This document shows, piece after piece, positions 5,756 through 11,683 of a stretch of DNA of 12,345 nucleotides. This stretch comes from Eubacteriales bacterium (GTDB taxonomy: Bacteria > Bacillota_A > Clostridia > Lachnospirales > Lachnospiraceae), in the NCBI GenBank assembly GCA_030527765.1, contig JAUNAE010000073.1, forward strand, positions 1-12,345, read 5' to 3'. The translations under genes and the position numbers were made by a program. Below the pieces are notes generated by a model. It searched no databases, was not told where the DNA came from, and saw nothing but the letters and a program-made list of their open reading frames with translations. Within the stretch, counting starts at the first letter, position 1; each line of letters begins with the position of its first letter.

Positions 5756-6460
5756 ATGATCTATGGCTACGCACGTATCAGTCGACCGTCACAGTCGATT
5801 GAGCGTCAAATAAGAAATATAAAGAATACCTATCCGGAGGCACGGATTGTGCAGGAGGTCTACACCGGAACAAGCATGCATCGGCCTCGCTGGATTCGTA
5901 TGCTTGCACATCTTAATTCAGGTGATACAGTGGTCTTTGACTCCGTCTCCCGAATGAGCCGTACTGCAGATGAAGGTATTGATACTTACTTTGAATTATT
6001 TGAAAGAGGTGTACAGCTTATTTTTCTGAAAGAGGGATATATCAATACGGATGTCTATTCGGAAAATCTGAAAGATAAGATCGATCTGATGGGAACGGAC
6101 GAAGATGAGATCTTTAAGGGATTGAATAATTACTTTCGGAGGCTGGCCAGACGTCAGATCCGAATTGCCTTCGAACAGTCTGAGAAGGAAGTATCAGACC
6201 TGCGGCAAAGAACAAGAGAAGGAATTGAGACGGCAAGATTGAATGGAAAACAGATCGGGCAGAAGAGAGGCAACCGTCTTCATATAAAAAAGAAAGAACC
6301 GGCAAAAGCTGTGATACGTGAACACAGCAGAAGTTTTGGGGGATCTCTGAAGGACAAAGACTGCATGGCACTGGCAAAGATAAGCCGCGCGACGTATTAT
6401 AAATATAAAAGAGAACTTTTTGCGGAGATCATAGAAGAGGAAGAAGTGATCAATGAATGA
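5756..6460 (+). CDS. Serine recombinase, resolvase/invertase family
   Basis: The N-terminal resolvase domain (about 1-145) has the family start MIYGYARIS with nucleophile candidate Ser9 and Arg7, a strand EARIVQEVYTG, and the FDSVSRMSRTADEG segment (61-74) with Arg66 and Arg69, which matches the active-site D-R-x-x-R region. A long helix (about 125-165) and a C-terminal HTH-like part (LKDKDCMALAKISRATYYKYKREL, 198-221) follow. At 234 residues it is close to small resolvases/invertases, not to large integrases. Such enzymes resolve or invert DNA between short sites. The start has AAGGGA upstream. It has its own promoter and lies just after the cassette array, so a role in plasmid/element resolution or inversion is plausible; no clear site pair was found. 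Confidence 0.9.
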   Translation: MIYGYARISRPSQSIERQIRNIKNTYPEARIVQEVYTGTSMHRPRWIRMLAHLNSGDTVVFDSVSRMSRTADEGIDTYFELFERGVQLIFLKEGYINTDVYSENLKDKIDLMGTDEDEIFKGLNNYFRRLARRQIRIAFEQSEKEVSDLRQRTREGIETARLNGKQIGQKRGNRLHIKKKEPAKAVIREHSRSFGGSLKDKDCMALAKISRATYYKYKRELFAEIIEEEEVINE

Positions 6461-6494
6461 TTTTTGAAGCAGAGAACAACCAGTCAATTCCTAT

Positions 6495-6538
6495 TTTTGT
6501 TGTTGTCGTATAACATTTATTATGCGACAACAACAAAA
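6495..6538. repeat. Large near-perfect palindrome, 19-bp arms
   Basis: Arms 6495-6513 and 6520-6538 (TTTTGTTGTTGTCGTATAA and its complement with one mismatch) flank a 6-base centre. It lies 34 bases after the recombinase stop and 17 bases before the next gene's start, with T and A runs at both outer ends. It could be a terminator working both ways or an operator/recombination site. The GTTGTTGTCG arm is unusually repetitive for a simple terminator. Confidence 0.7.
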
Positions 6539-6555
6539 TGTACAAGGAGAAACAC

Positions 6556-6807
6556 ATGATCTACATCAGAGACAACGTCACCGGTAAGGTGAGAGAATAT
6601 GGCACCAGTCAACATGATTCCTTGCGAATGAGCGAGGATGGTAAGTATTTGGTTTATGAAAACCTGCAGAACGGCACTGGAACCGAGTATCCAGAAGAAG
6701 GGTATTCCTTTGTCATGGAAGATGGGAAGACAATCTCTGAGGCAAATTACAATCCATACGATTTTGGAGCTGATATTGTGAACATTGGAGGATTCAAGAA
6801 GCCGTAA
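6556..6807 (+). CDS. Unknown small protein, 83 aa
   Basis: The start at 6556 follows AAGGAGA (6544-6550); the frame's earlier ATG at 6538 overlaps the palindrome and has no ribosome site. The protein (MIYIRDNVTGKVREYGTSQ..., SFVMEDGKTISEANYNPYDFG...) looks like a small beta-rich accessory protein without Cys or membrane segments. I do not recognise a family. It is followed by decayed sequence, so an original downstream partner may have been lost. Confidence 0.6.
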   Translation: MIYIRDNVTGKVREYGTSQHDSLRMSEDGKYLVYENLQNGTGTEYPEEGYSFVMEDGKTISEANYNPYDFGADIVNIGGFKKP

Positions 6808-6870
6808 GCGAGTAGTGCGAAAAAATGAAACAGAAGAAAACTATAAAAATATTCCTAAAATCATTCCATT

Positions 6871-7090
6871 GAGTTCCTATGCGACCGAAAATCTTATGCA
6901 GGTAGATCTGGAGTTGAAAGCGCTGGAAATGACCGTTCGGCTCCTTTTTTTGAGGCAACCGAGTATATTCAAGCGGTAATGAATAAATTTCACGATTGCT
7001 GTGACTGCCGACGGAAACAAAGTCAAAGCCGCTTTTCGCCTCTTTGATGAAGTACACCATGTAAATGATACTATTCAAATGTACATTTAG
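6871..7090 (+). pseudogene. Decayed gene fragment cut by the IS21-type element
   Basis: Coding-like text is split between frames. One frame gives ESAGNDRSAPFFEATEYIQA then VMNKFHDCCDC (about 6922-7010); another gives NFTIAVTADGNKVKAAF and RLFDEVHHVNDTIQMYI to a stop at 7088-7090. A plausible reading is the C-terminal part of one protein with a frameshift near 6985-7010. The last codons and stop lie within the TGTACATTTAG that begins the IS21-type element, which suggests the insertion created the present end. The family is not recognised. Confidence 0.4.
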
Positions 7091-8275
7091 TGGAAAATAA
7101 AAATGTACACTTTCGCTTGCTGTGATACCGTATCCATGGAGGTGGCATTTCATGGATACAGCACTTGTTACTCAACTGAAAATACTTAAATTGAGCAATA
7201 TAAAGCCTAACTTTTCCGAGCTTGGAAGACTGTATGGTGTAGATCGTAGAACCATCAAAAAGTATTATGACGGATACTCTGGCAAACCGCTTCACCATCA
7301 AAAACCAAGCAGACTGGACAAGTATGAAACTCTTATACGAAATAAACTCTCTCTGAAAGGAGTAACCGTAAAAGCGGTATATGAATTCATACTAACTGAA
7401 ATAGATTCTGAAATTGGAACGTATTCCAACTTCAACAAATACATCAAATCTAAAAATCTAAAGCCAGAGAGGACAGCCAAAGGACACCCACGCTTTGAAA
7501 CGGTTCCTGGAAAACAGGCTCAGGCAGATTGGAAAGAAGATGTATCCATTGCCAACCGATATGGCGAAATCTTCACCTTTCAGGTGTTTGATTATAAACT
7601 TGGGCATTCTAGATACTGCCACTTTACTTACAAACTTTATAAAACAAGACAGGATGTTTTCGACTGTCTGATAGCCGCATTCAAAGCAACAGGTGGAGTG
7701 CCCAGAGAGATCCTCTTTGATAACATGGCCTCTGTCGTAGATCTGAAAGATGGGCAGCGTCGCATTAATCCAAAAATGAAGATGTTCGCCAAAGACTTTG
7801 GTTTTCAGGTAAAACTTTGCAAGCCTCGTCATCCTTACACAAAAGGAAAGGTTGAATCAGCCAATAAGTTTATCACCTGGATTCTTCCTTACGAGGGAGA
7901 GTTTGAAACCGAGGAAGAATTAAAAGCAATTCTCCAACAGATAAACAATAAAGTAAACGCATATGTTTGTCAGGAGACCGGTGTTCCTCCGCTATTACTA
8001 TTTCAAAAAGAAAAGGAATACCTACAGCCACTTCCGAATGAAAAAGTCATTGAATCTTATCTGATCCACGATCGCCAAACCACAGTCAGAAAGGATTCAC
8101 TCATTTCGTACATGAACAATAAGTATTCCGTCCCTAAAGAGTATATCGGAAAACCGGTAAATTTACGAGTCAGTTCTGATTCTCTTGAGATTTATCATGG
8201 AACAAATCTTATTGCAACTCATAAGTTATCTACGAAAAGAATAAATCCCAAATTGCAATAACAAGTTGCACACTT
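7077..8275 (+). mobile_element. Partial IS21-family element
   Basis: The left end is proposed near 7077-7080, where AAATGTACATTT (a perfect palindrome, 7077-7088) is followed 13 bases later by AAATGTACAC (7101-7110); repeated TGT-starting motifs at the ends are typical of IS21. The element carries istA but no istB, and the IstA C-terminus is short, so the right part is lost or replaced. A segment like the left inner motif (TGCACACTTTTGC near 8267 against TGTACACTTTCGC near 7104) sits just after istA and may mark a remade right junction. The true right boundary is uncertain. Confidence 0.55.
7152..8261 (+). CDS. istA: IS21-family transposase IstA, C-terminally shortened
   Basis: The protein opens with an HTH (residues about 5-40, ILKLSNIKPNFSELGRLYG then VDRRTIKKYY), followed by the DDE integrase core: ETVPGKQAQADWKED (first Asp in QADW), ILFDNMASVV (second Asp) and CKPRHPYTKGKVESANKFI (Glu in KGKVE). 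These residues are intact. The start at 7152 has GGAGGTGG upstream. Full-length relatives run on for several tens of residues after the segment ending HKLSTKRIN; here it stops at INPKLQ, with no istB ATPase following. IstA needs IstB for efficient transposition, so the copy is probably defective on its own. Length is 369 aa. Confidence 0.9.
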   Translation: MDTALVTQLKILKLSNIKPNFSELGRLYGVDRRTIKKYYDGYSGKPLHHQKPSRLDKYETLIRNKLSLKGVTVKAVYEFILTEIDSEIGTYSNFNKYIKSKNLKPERTAKGHPRFETVPGKQAQADWKEDVSIANRYGEIFTFQVFDYKLGHSRYCHFTYKLYKTRQDVFDCLIAAFKATGGVPREILFDNMASVVDLKDGQRRINPKMKMFAKDFGFQVKLCKPRHPYTKGKVESANKFITWILPYEGEFETEEELKAILQQINNKVNAYVCQETGVPPLLLFQKEKEYLQPLPNEKVIESYLIHDRQTTVRKDSLISYMNNKYSVPKEYIGKPVNLRVSSDSLEIYHGTNLIATHKLSTKRINPKLQ

Positions 8276-8301
8276 TTGCTCCACACCACACCTGTGGTAT
8301 A

Positions 8302-8322
8302 AAGAGCTGATTATCAGCTCTT
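8302..8322. repeat. Hairpin downstream of istA
   Basis: AAGAGCTGAT and ATCAGCTCTT are perfect complements around one base. Outer GTATAA / TTATAC and ACACC / GGTGT extend the fold imperfectly to about 8286-8335. There is no T run, so it is more likely an RNA structure or element end than a terminator. Confidence 0.55.
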
Positions 8323-8372
8323 GGTTATACTGGTGTACCTCGTGGACGACCGGTGTGTTTCGTCAATAGCTT

Positions 8373-8437
8373 TTCCTCAAAATCGGAAAAATTATTCCCC
8401 ATTTTCGGATGAGGAATTCCTCATTATCGGAAGGACT
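8373..8437. repeat. Three 22-bp-spaced direct repeats (iteron-like)
   Basis: TTCCTCAAAATCGGA, TTCCCCATTTTCGGA and TTCCTCATTATCGGA start at 8373, 8395 and 8417, exactly 22 bases apart, i.e. about two helical turns. The second and third overlap a perfect palindrome ATGAGGAATTCCTCAT (8409-8424). Such spacing fits repeated protein-binding sites, e.g. transposase sites at an IS end or a replication/partition iteron; the adjoining partial IS21 makes the first more likely. No gene lies between 8262 and 8736, so this region holds only structured DNA. Confidence 0.6.
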
Positions 8438-8534
8438 ACGCAGCGGTACCACCAGTGTTGCCGGGAACCGGCTGACGTGCTGTCTGCCGCATGAGGGCAT
8501 GCTCCATACGATAACTTTTTCCATCAAAGATATG

Positions 8535-8593
8535 AAAAAGTCGAGGCTTCGGGCATGACTGTGTGTAGATCATGTCCGAAGCCTCGACTTTTT
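8535..8593. terminator. Long bidirectional terminator-like hairpin, 24-bp arms
   Basis: Left arm 8535-8558 begins AAAAAGTCGAGGCTTCGG, right arm 8570-8593 ends CGAAGCCTCGACTTTTT; one G-T type mismatch and an 11-base loop. A-run and T-run at the two ends make it fit for both strands. It may insulate the IS21 remnant from the minus-strand gene at 8737-8985. Confidence 0.75.
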
Positions 8594-8680
8594 TAGGTAT
8601 ATATGGATTACTTTCGTTACTTTCGAATCTCTTATTGAGCAGGGAATTTTGTGAGAGAGAGTGGTTTATTTAGCACCTAT

Positions 8681-8714
8681 AACTAGTCGCATAATATTAA
8701 TTAAGCGACTAGTT
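8681..8714. repeat. Inverted repeat with AT-rich loop
   Basis: AACTAGTCGC (8681-8690) and GCGACTAGTT (8705-8714) are perfect complements around a 14-base AT-only loop. It lies just beyond the 3' end of the minus-strand Cys-rich gene but has no T run, so termination is uncertain; it could instead be a protein-binding site. Confidence 0.5.
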
Positions 8715-8736
8715 TCGAAGGAATCCCAAAAAATTC

Positions 8737-8985
8737 TCAAAAATCCGTCCGTTTATACCTTTGCACGTAGTCAGATTTCGAAGCATAGTTTGGAGTGTCC
8801 GGGTCTAAATCGAACGAGTCGCAATATTTCCAATAATTATAACCGACCTCCGGAATATAAACTGGTTTTTTGTTGCAAGACTTATCCGAGCAATCATAAT
8901 GGATACAATCTTTGCAGTTGACAGATTTTTTCCGTACCGTAGGATCGTGTTCCACGGTGAATGACTTTTCGTATCCCCACGCCAT
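8737..8985 (-). CDS. Small Cys-rich protein, 82 aa, possible zinc-binding
   Basis: The start has GAGGAG 9 bases upstream on the minus strand. Cysteines at residues 24, 27, 32, 37 and 55 (VNCKDCIHYDC, CNKKP, WKYCDSF) form a compact metal-site-like pattern C-x2-C-x4-C-x4-C, with conserved-looking aromatic text YIPEVGYNYWKYC. I recognise the style of short clostridial zinc-ribbon-like accessory proteins but cannot name a family. It reads in the same direction as the broken gene tail at 9065-9112 and was probably downstream of it in one operon before the IS605-type insertion. Confidence 0.65.
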   Translation of the reverse strand: MAWGYEKSFTVEHDPTVRKKSVNCKDCIHYDCSDKSCNKKPVYIPEVGYNYWKYCDSFDLDPDTPNYASKSDYVQRYKRTDF

Positions 8986-9064
8986 AAAGATCAGCTCCTC
9001 TTAAGAATGATTTTTATTTTTCTTCACCCTTGTCCTTGTGCGGATCTTCCCCCACACAAAGATT

Positions 9065-9112
9065 TTAGTCTTCCTGCGCCGCAGCGATCGCCTCTGCAAG
9101 CCGTTCCTCTTG
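9065..9112 (-). pseudogene. C-terminal remnant of a gene split by the IS200/IS605 element
   Basis: Read on the minus strand directly from the transposon right end, the text is QEERLAEAIAAAQED followed by a stop at 9065-9067. This is clean helical coding-style sequence with no start, ending about 80 bases before the start of the Cys-rich gene. It is best explained as the tail of a gene whose upstream part was separated by insertion of the element. Too short to identify. Confidence 0.5.
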
Positions 9113-9273
9113 TGAACTACCCCCACCTACGCTAACGCTAAGAGGTGGGAGCTTCTTGCTTCAACCACCACTGCATATAACGCCTCAAAGAGACGTGATA
9201 CGTCTTACATGGTGTCCACAAGCGTATGAGTTAGGTCGGTTCCCGGCCTACTATAATTATGCCTCATATATGA
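9113..9273 (-). ncRNA. Probable omega-RNA (reRNA) scaffold at the right end of tnpB
   Basis: TnpB nucleases use an RNA that covers the 3' end of tnpB and the right end and continues into flanking DNA as the guide. Here the 160 bases after the tnpB stop contain conserved-looking blocks, given on the plus strand: CGTCTTACAT (9201-9210), TGTCCACAAGC (9213-9223) and TTCTTGCTTCA (9153-9163), then the terminal hairpin (9122-9149). All recur in the same order and similar spacing at 11461-11528, where there is no tnpB. The likely guide, read on the minus strand past the end, would begin near CAAGAGGAACGGCTTGCA. The 5' end of the RNA and exact boundary are not determined. Confidence 0.6.
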
Positions 9274-10404
9274 TTACGCTGTCTGCAGTAGTATGCGCAA
9301 CCCTTCGTTTTTGATGTTCCGTGCTGCATTGTAATCCCGATCCATTGTATTGCCACAATGACAACGATAGGTACGTTCGGATAACAGCAGTTTTTTTCGC
9401 TGCCCACAGCAGCTGCAGATCTGGGAGGATGGATACCACTTATCTACTTCGACAAGCTGCTTCCCTCTGGCTGCAAGCTTATAGCGGAGCATATTCAGAA
9501 ACATCCCGTAGCCATTATCCAATGTTGCTTTTCCATTTCCGAAGCCTTTGTTGGCAATGGCACGCATATTGAGACTTTCTACACATACGATGTCATAATG
9601 ATTGGCTATCTCAGTAGACAGCTTATGCAGATAATCGAGTCTCTGATTGGCGATATGGCGGTGCAGTTTTGCCACCCTGTACTGCTGTTTCTTATAGTTA
9701 CCCGACATTGTCTCGCCCTTGCGTGCTCCCACCTTGCGAGACAAGCGTCTTTGGTGTTTGGCCAAAGCCTTTTGGCTCTCACGGTAGTATTTATGCCCTC
9801 CGGCAGTGTTGCCGTTGGAGTCTGTAAATAGTCCATCTGACTTATAATCCAGCCCGATAGTCTTTGACATGTCAATAGTGGAGGAGATAATCTCTGGATC
9901 GTATTCGAATAAGACTGATACATAGTAGCTGCCATCACGATCCTGTGATACAGTGGCTGATTTCAGCCGCCAGTCCGCATCCGGTTTGCGGTGGATCACT
10001 GCCTTTACCTTGCCGACCTTCGGCAGCTTGATCCCATCCGTAAAAAGTGTAACGGATCCCTTCTGGTTATTGGTGGTATAGGACTTGCGGCTATGCTTGG
10101 CAGATTTGTATTTGGGGAAGCCGTTCCTTGCCTTACGAGTCTTGTCAAAGCAGCTTTTGATTGCACTTTGCAGGTGGAGCTGAACATTGGCTAAAGCAAG
10201 ACTGTCTACTTCCTTCAAGTATGGATAGTCTTGCTTATACATCGCAGGAGTTTGCGTGCCGAAAGACTTGGTGGCCTCGTAGGATTTGATCTTATCGGAG
10301 AGCATAAGGTTATAGACTTTGCGGCAGCAGCCAAAGGTTTTTGCGAAGAATGTACGCTGCTCTTTATTTGGATATAGACAATACTTGTATGCAATGTTTG
10401 CCAT
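9274..10404 (-). CDS. tnpB: TnpB RNA-guided endonuclease, IS200/IS605 family
   Basis: This 376-residue protein has the full TnpB plan: N-terminal helical/beta part (KYCLYPNKEQRTFFAKTFGC), RuvC-I Asp186 (IGLDYKSDG), RuvC-II Glu276 (VCVESLNMR), a four-Cys zinc finger (C330, C333, C348, C350) and RuvC-III Asp355/357 (MDRDYNAARN). All catalytic motifs are present, so it may be active. TnpB cuts DNA guided by the right-end omega-RNA next to a short target motif, which favours retention of the element. The start has AAGGAG about 8 bases upstream and overlaps the end of the tnpA remnant by 41 bases. It is compact compared with the usual ~370-430 residues but not truncated. Confidence 0.93.
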   Translation of the reverse strand: MANIAYKYCLYPNKEQRTFFAKTFGCCRKVYNLMLSDKIKSYEATKSFGTQTPAMYKQDYPYLKEVDSLALANVQLHLQSAIKSCFDKTRKARNGFPKYKSAKHSRKSYTTNNQKGSVTLFTDGIKLPKVGKVKAVIHRKPDADWRLKSATVSQDRDGSYYVSVLFEYDPEIISSTIDMSKTIGLDYKSDGLFTDSNGNTAGGHKYYRESQKALAKHQRRLSRKVGARKGETMSGNYKKQQYRVAKLHRHIANQRLDYLHKLSTEIANHYDIVCVESLNMRAIANKGFGNGKATLDNGYGMFLNMLRYKLAARGKQLVEVDKWYPSSQICSCCGQRKKLLLSERTYRCHCGNTMDRDYNAARNIKNEGLRILLQTA

Positions 10405-10677
10405 TCTTCGCTCCTTGTGACTGGATATACTCCTGAATGATTTCGACGGTTGCTCCGCCTGTTGTCAGAAGGCAGAAACTATGTGACCAGAACTTTTCCT
10501 TCCACAATGACTTCTTAATCTGAGGGAACCCCTTCTTGATCAGTCTGCTGGAAGCTGCCTTATATGCATTGATGAACTTACTCAGCATGCTGTTTGGCTG
10601 TGCCTGAAACAACACATGCACATGATCTGGTGATAATGCATGATGAAAACTGAATGATTATTTGTATCAAAAACCAT
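10364..10677 (-). pseudogene. tnpA: tnpA of IS200/IS605 (Y1 HUH transposase), internally deleted
   Basis: The minus strand from 10677 gives MVFDTNNHSVFIMHYH, a typical IS605 TnpA N-terminus. About 16 residues on, the frame shifts and the text resumes as PDHVHVLFQAQPNS, the HUH motif region, continuing with SKFINAYKAASSRLIKK, LWKEKFWSHSFCL and EYIQSQG with the catalytic Tyr. From family knowledge, roughly 45-50 residues between the N-terminus and the HUH motif are missing, so a deletion of about 145 bp with frameshift is inferred. HUH and Tyr segments are preserved but no intact protein can be made. The 3' end overlaps tnpB. Confidence 0.75.
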
Positions 10678-10764
10678 TGTATTTTCGTCTCTCAATATGT
10701 TTACTACTGAATATAGTACGTCAAAAAAAGAGCCACAGTACAAGACCACGGATCAAAAAGGCAA

Positions 10765-10803
10765 TTCATCCCCCACCTATAGAGGAAGGGGATTTCTTGC
10801 CAA
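10765..10803 (-). repeat. IS200/IS605 right-end-like hairpin, second copy
   Basis: ATCCCC (10768-10773) pairs with GGGGAT (10788-10793), with CACCTATAGAGG inside, followed on the plus strand by TTCTTGCC, like the TTCTTGCTT after the right end near 9150. Same orientation as that end. No tnpB belongs to it here; it is an orphan end directly upstream of the deleted-tnpA element, which may have inserted next to it. Confidence 0.5.
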
Positions 10804-10831
10804 GTTTTGTTAAATCCTTTTCGTATTTATA

Positions 10832-10868
10832 TTGACATCCTCCCACGGTTAAAACCGTGGGCTTTCTC
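10832..10868 (-). repeat. IS200/IS605 right-end-like hairpin, third copy
   Basis: TTGACATCCT precedes the perfect stem CCCACGGTT (10842-10850) / AACCGTGGG (10853-10861), then CTTTCTCC. On the minus strand this is the familiar GAAAGCCCACGG ... CCGTGGGAGGATGTCA terminus of IS605-type elements. The 230 bases beyond it (10867-11093) show no supported gene; they may hold the worn scaffold of a lost element. Confidence 0.55.
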
Positions 10869-11093
10869 CCGAAATTTACGTAATCCTTTTGATACTCCAA
10901 AACCTACACGCTTGCTAGATAGAATATGAGAAAACCGCCATTTGAGGGTGACAATCACCGAGATGTTTGAAGTAAGAAGTCTGCAAATACAATTTACGGG
11001 TAGTTCTCGGCAAAAATAGCAAATTCTTATCGAGTTATGGCACATTTCTATTGTCTTTTCATCAAGCACTTGCCATTTTGGGAAGGAGCTTCT

Positions 11094-11153
11094 ATGATGC
11101 ATAATAAATCCAAAAAGATCATACTTTTTGCAAAGGAGAAGTCCTATGGATAA
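11094..11153 (+). CDS. Possible 19-aa upstream ORF overlapping the XRE gene
   Basis: ATGATG at 11094 follows AAGGAG (11083-11088) at 5 bases, a strong ribosome site. The ORF reads MMHNKSKKIILFAKEKSYG and stops at 11151-11153, a few bases inside the XRE gene, whose start at 11146 it overlaps (ATGGATAA). Such an arrangement can couple translation of the regulator to that of the short ORF. It could also be a remnant of a longer gene, as the frame is open back to an ATG at 11037 without a ribosome site. Confidence 0.35.
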   Translation: MMHNKSKKIILFAKEKSYG

Positions 11154-11388
11154 GCTGACGGTTAGTTTAAAGGCTGCTCGTGTGAATGCAGATCTTACTC
11201 AATCTGACACTGCCAAATTAATGCATCGCACTAAACAAACCATTGTAAACTGGGAGTCCGGAGCTACAGATATTTCGTACCGAGATCTACTTGCTCTGTG
11301 TAAAATATATGGGATTCCTATCGAATATATTCGTCTTCCGCAACGGAAATCATCAGAAGCGGCATCTCTCGTTTCGAAAGGCCGGTGA
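11146..11388 (+). CDS. XRE-family HTH regulator, 80 aa
   Basis: The protein is a single Cro/CI-type HTH: LKAARVNADLTQSDTAKLMH (helices 1-2), RTKQTIVNWESGATDIS (recognition helix region, about residues 30-46) and YRDLLALCKIYGIPIEYIRLP. The start has AAAGGAGAAG upstream. DNA-binding repressor or activator is the family role. There is no adjacent target operon in this window, and it is flanked on both sides by IS605-type ends, so it looks like a stranded regulator from a phage or mobile element. Whether it binds the repeats in the cassette array is unknown. Confidence 0.88.
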   Translation: MDKLTVSLKAARVNADLTQSDTAKLMHRTKQTIVNWESGATDISYRDLLALCKIYGIPIEYIRLPQRKSSEAASLVSKGR

Positions 11389-11393
11389 TGGAT

Positions 11394-11430
11394 TTGGCAT
11401 TCTCCCATGACTAAAGTCGTGGGATTTCTC
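11394..11430 (-). repeat. IS200/IS605 right-end-like hairpin, fourth copy
   Basis: TTGGCATTCT precedes CCCATGACT (11404-11412) / AGTCGTGGG (11415-11423), one G-T pair, then ATTTCTC. Same orientation as the other copies. It begins 6 bases after the XRE stop and abuts the fifth copy with almost no spacer. Confidence 0.5.
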
Positions 11431-11550
11431 TTGACACTCCCCATGGCTAAAGCCAGGGGATTCTTGCTTCACTCATGACTGCGCATCACACTCGAAAGGC
11501 TGCTGCGTCTTACATCATGTCCACAAGCTAGATTAGACTGTTCCCGAGTG
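11431..11550 (-). ncRNA. Orphan omega-RNA-like scaffold and right-end hairpin, fifth copy
   Basis: TTGACACT leads into CCCCATGGCT (11439-11448) / AGCCAGGGG (11451-11459). Beyond it, TTCTTGCTTCA (11461-11471), CGTCTTACAT (11506-11515) and TGTCCACAAGC (11518-11528) match the blocks behind tnpB at 9153, 9201 and 9213 with spacings 45 and 12 against 48 and 12. No tnpB or remnant of it follows upstream on the minus strand. If transcribed, its guide would start with the neighbouring fourth hairpin sequence (AGAGAAATCCCACGAC). It may be a decayed element or an RNA usable by the TnpB at 9274-10404. Confidence 0.5.
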
Positions 11551-11560
11551 CCCCTCGGTG

Positions 11561-11683
11561 CAGTTTGTATGTACAAATTCCGCAGGGCTTTCCATCGAAG
11601 AGATTCTCCAGATCATCGAGGAAAACGAGAACAAAACAACGTACAGGAGATTGAATATTGACTTAGTATGTTTGCTTACATAA
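11561..11683 (+). pseudogene. Coding remnant, plus strand
   Basis: One frame reads VQFVCTNSAG then LSIEEILQIIEENENKTTYR and RLNIDLVCLLT to a stop at 11681-11683. The helical, charged LSIEEILQIIEENE stretch looks like true coding sequence, but no start or ribosome site is visible and the frame begins next to the orphan scaffold. It converges with the 3' end of the minus-strand gene at 11663. Not identified. Confidence 0.3.

Larger units (their letters stand above)
9113..10765 (-). mobile_element. IS200/IS605-family element with intact tnpB and deleted tnpA
   Basis: The minus-strand order is tnpA remnant, tnpB, then a structured right end, the standard IS605 plan. The right boundary is put near 9113, where the hairpin CCCACCT (9122-9128) / AGGTGGG (9143-9149) is followed by GTAGTTCA and then the tail of a split gene. 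The left boundary lies upstream of the tnpA start, before another right-end-like hairpin at about 10768, and is uncertain by some tens of bases. Since tnpA is broken, mobility would depend on TnpA supplied elsewhere. Confidence 0.7.

Noticed and set aside
6785..6979. Plus-strand ORF of 64 codons as a real gene
   Set aside because: Its start overlaps the end of the 83-residue gene without ribosome site, and the coding-like text lies in another frame, so it is treated as part of a decayed region.
9606..9938. Minus-strand ORF of 110 codons inside tnpB
   Set aside because: Out-of-frame shadow of tnpB, whose catalytic motifs are all in the other frame.
10827..11102. Minus-strand ORF of 91 codons (10827-11102)
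   Set aside because: It runs through the right-end hairpin at 10842-10861, has low-complexity mixed composition and no family resemblance; more likely noncoding.
10765..11470. CRISPR array suggested by repeated short hairpins
   Set aside because: Repeats differ in sequence and spacing and resemble transposon ends; no regular repeat-spacer pattern and no cas genes.
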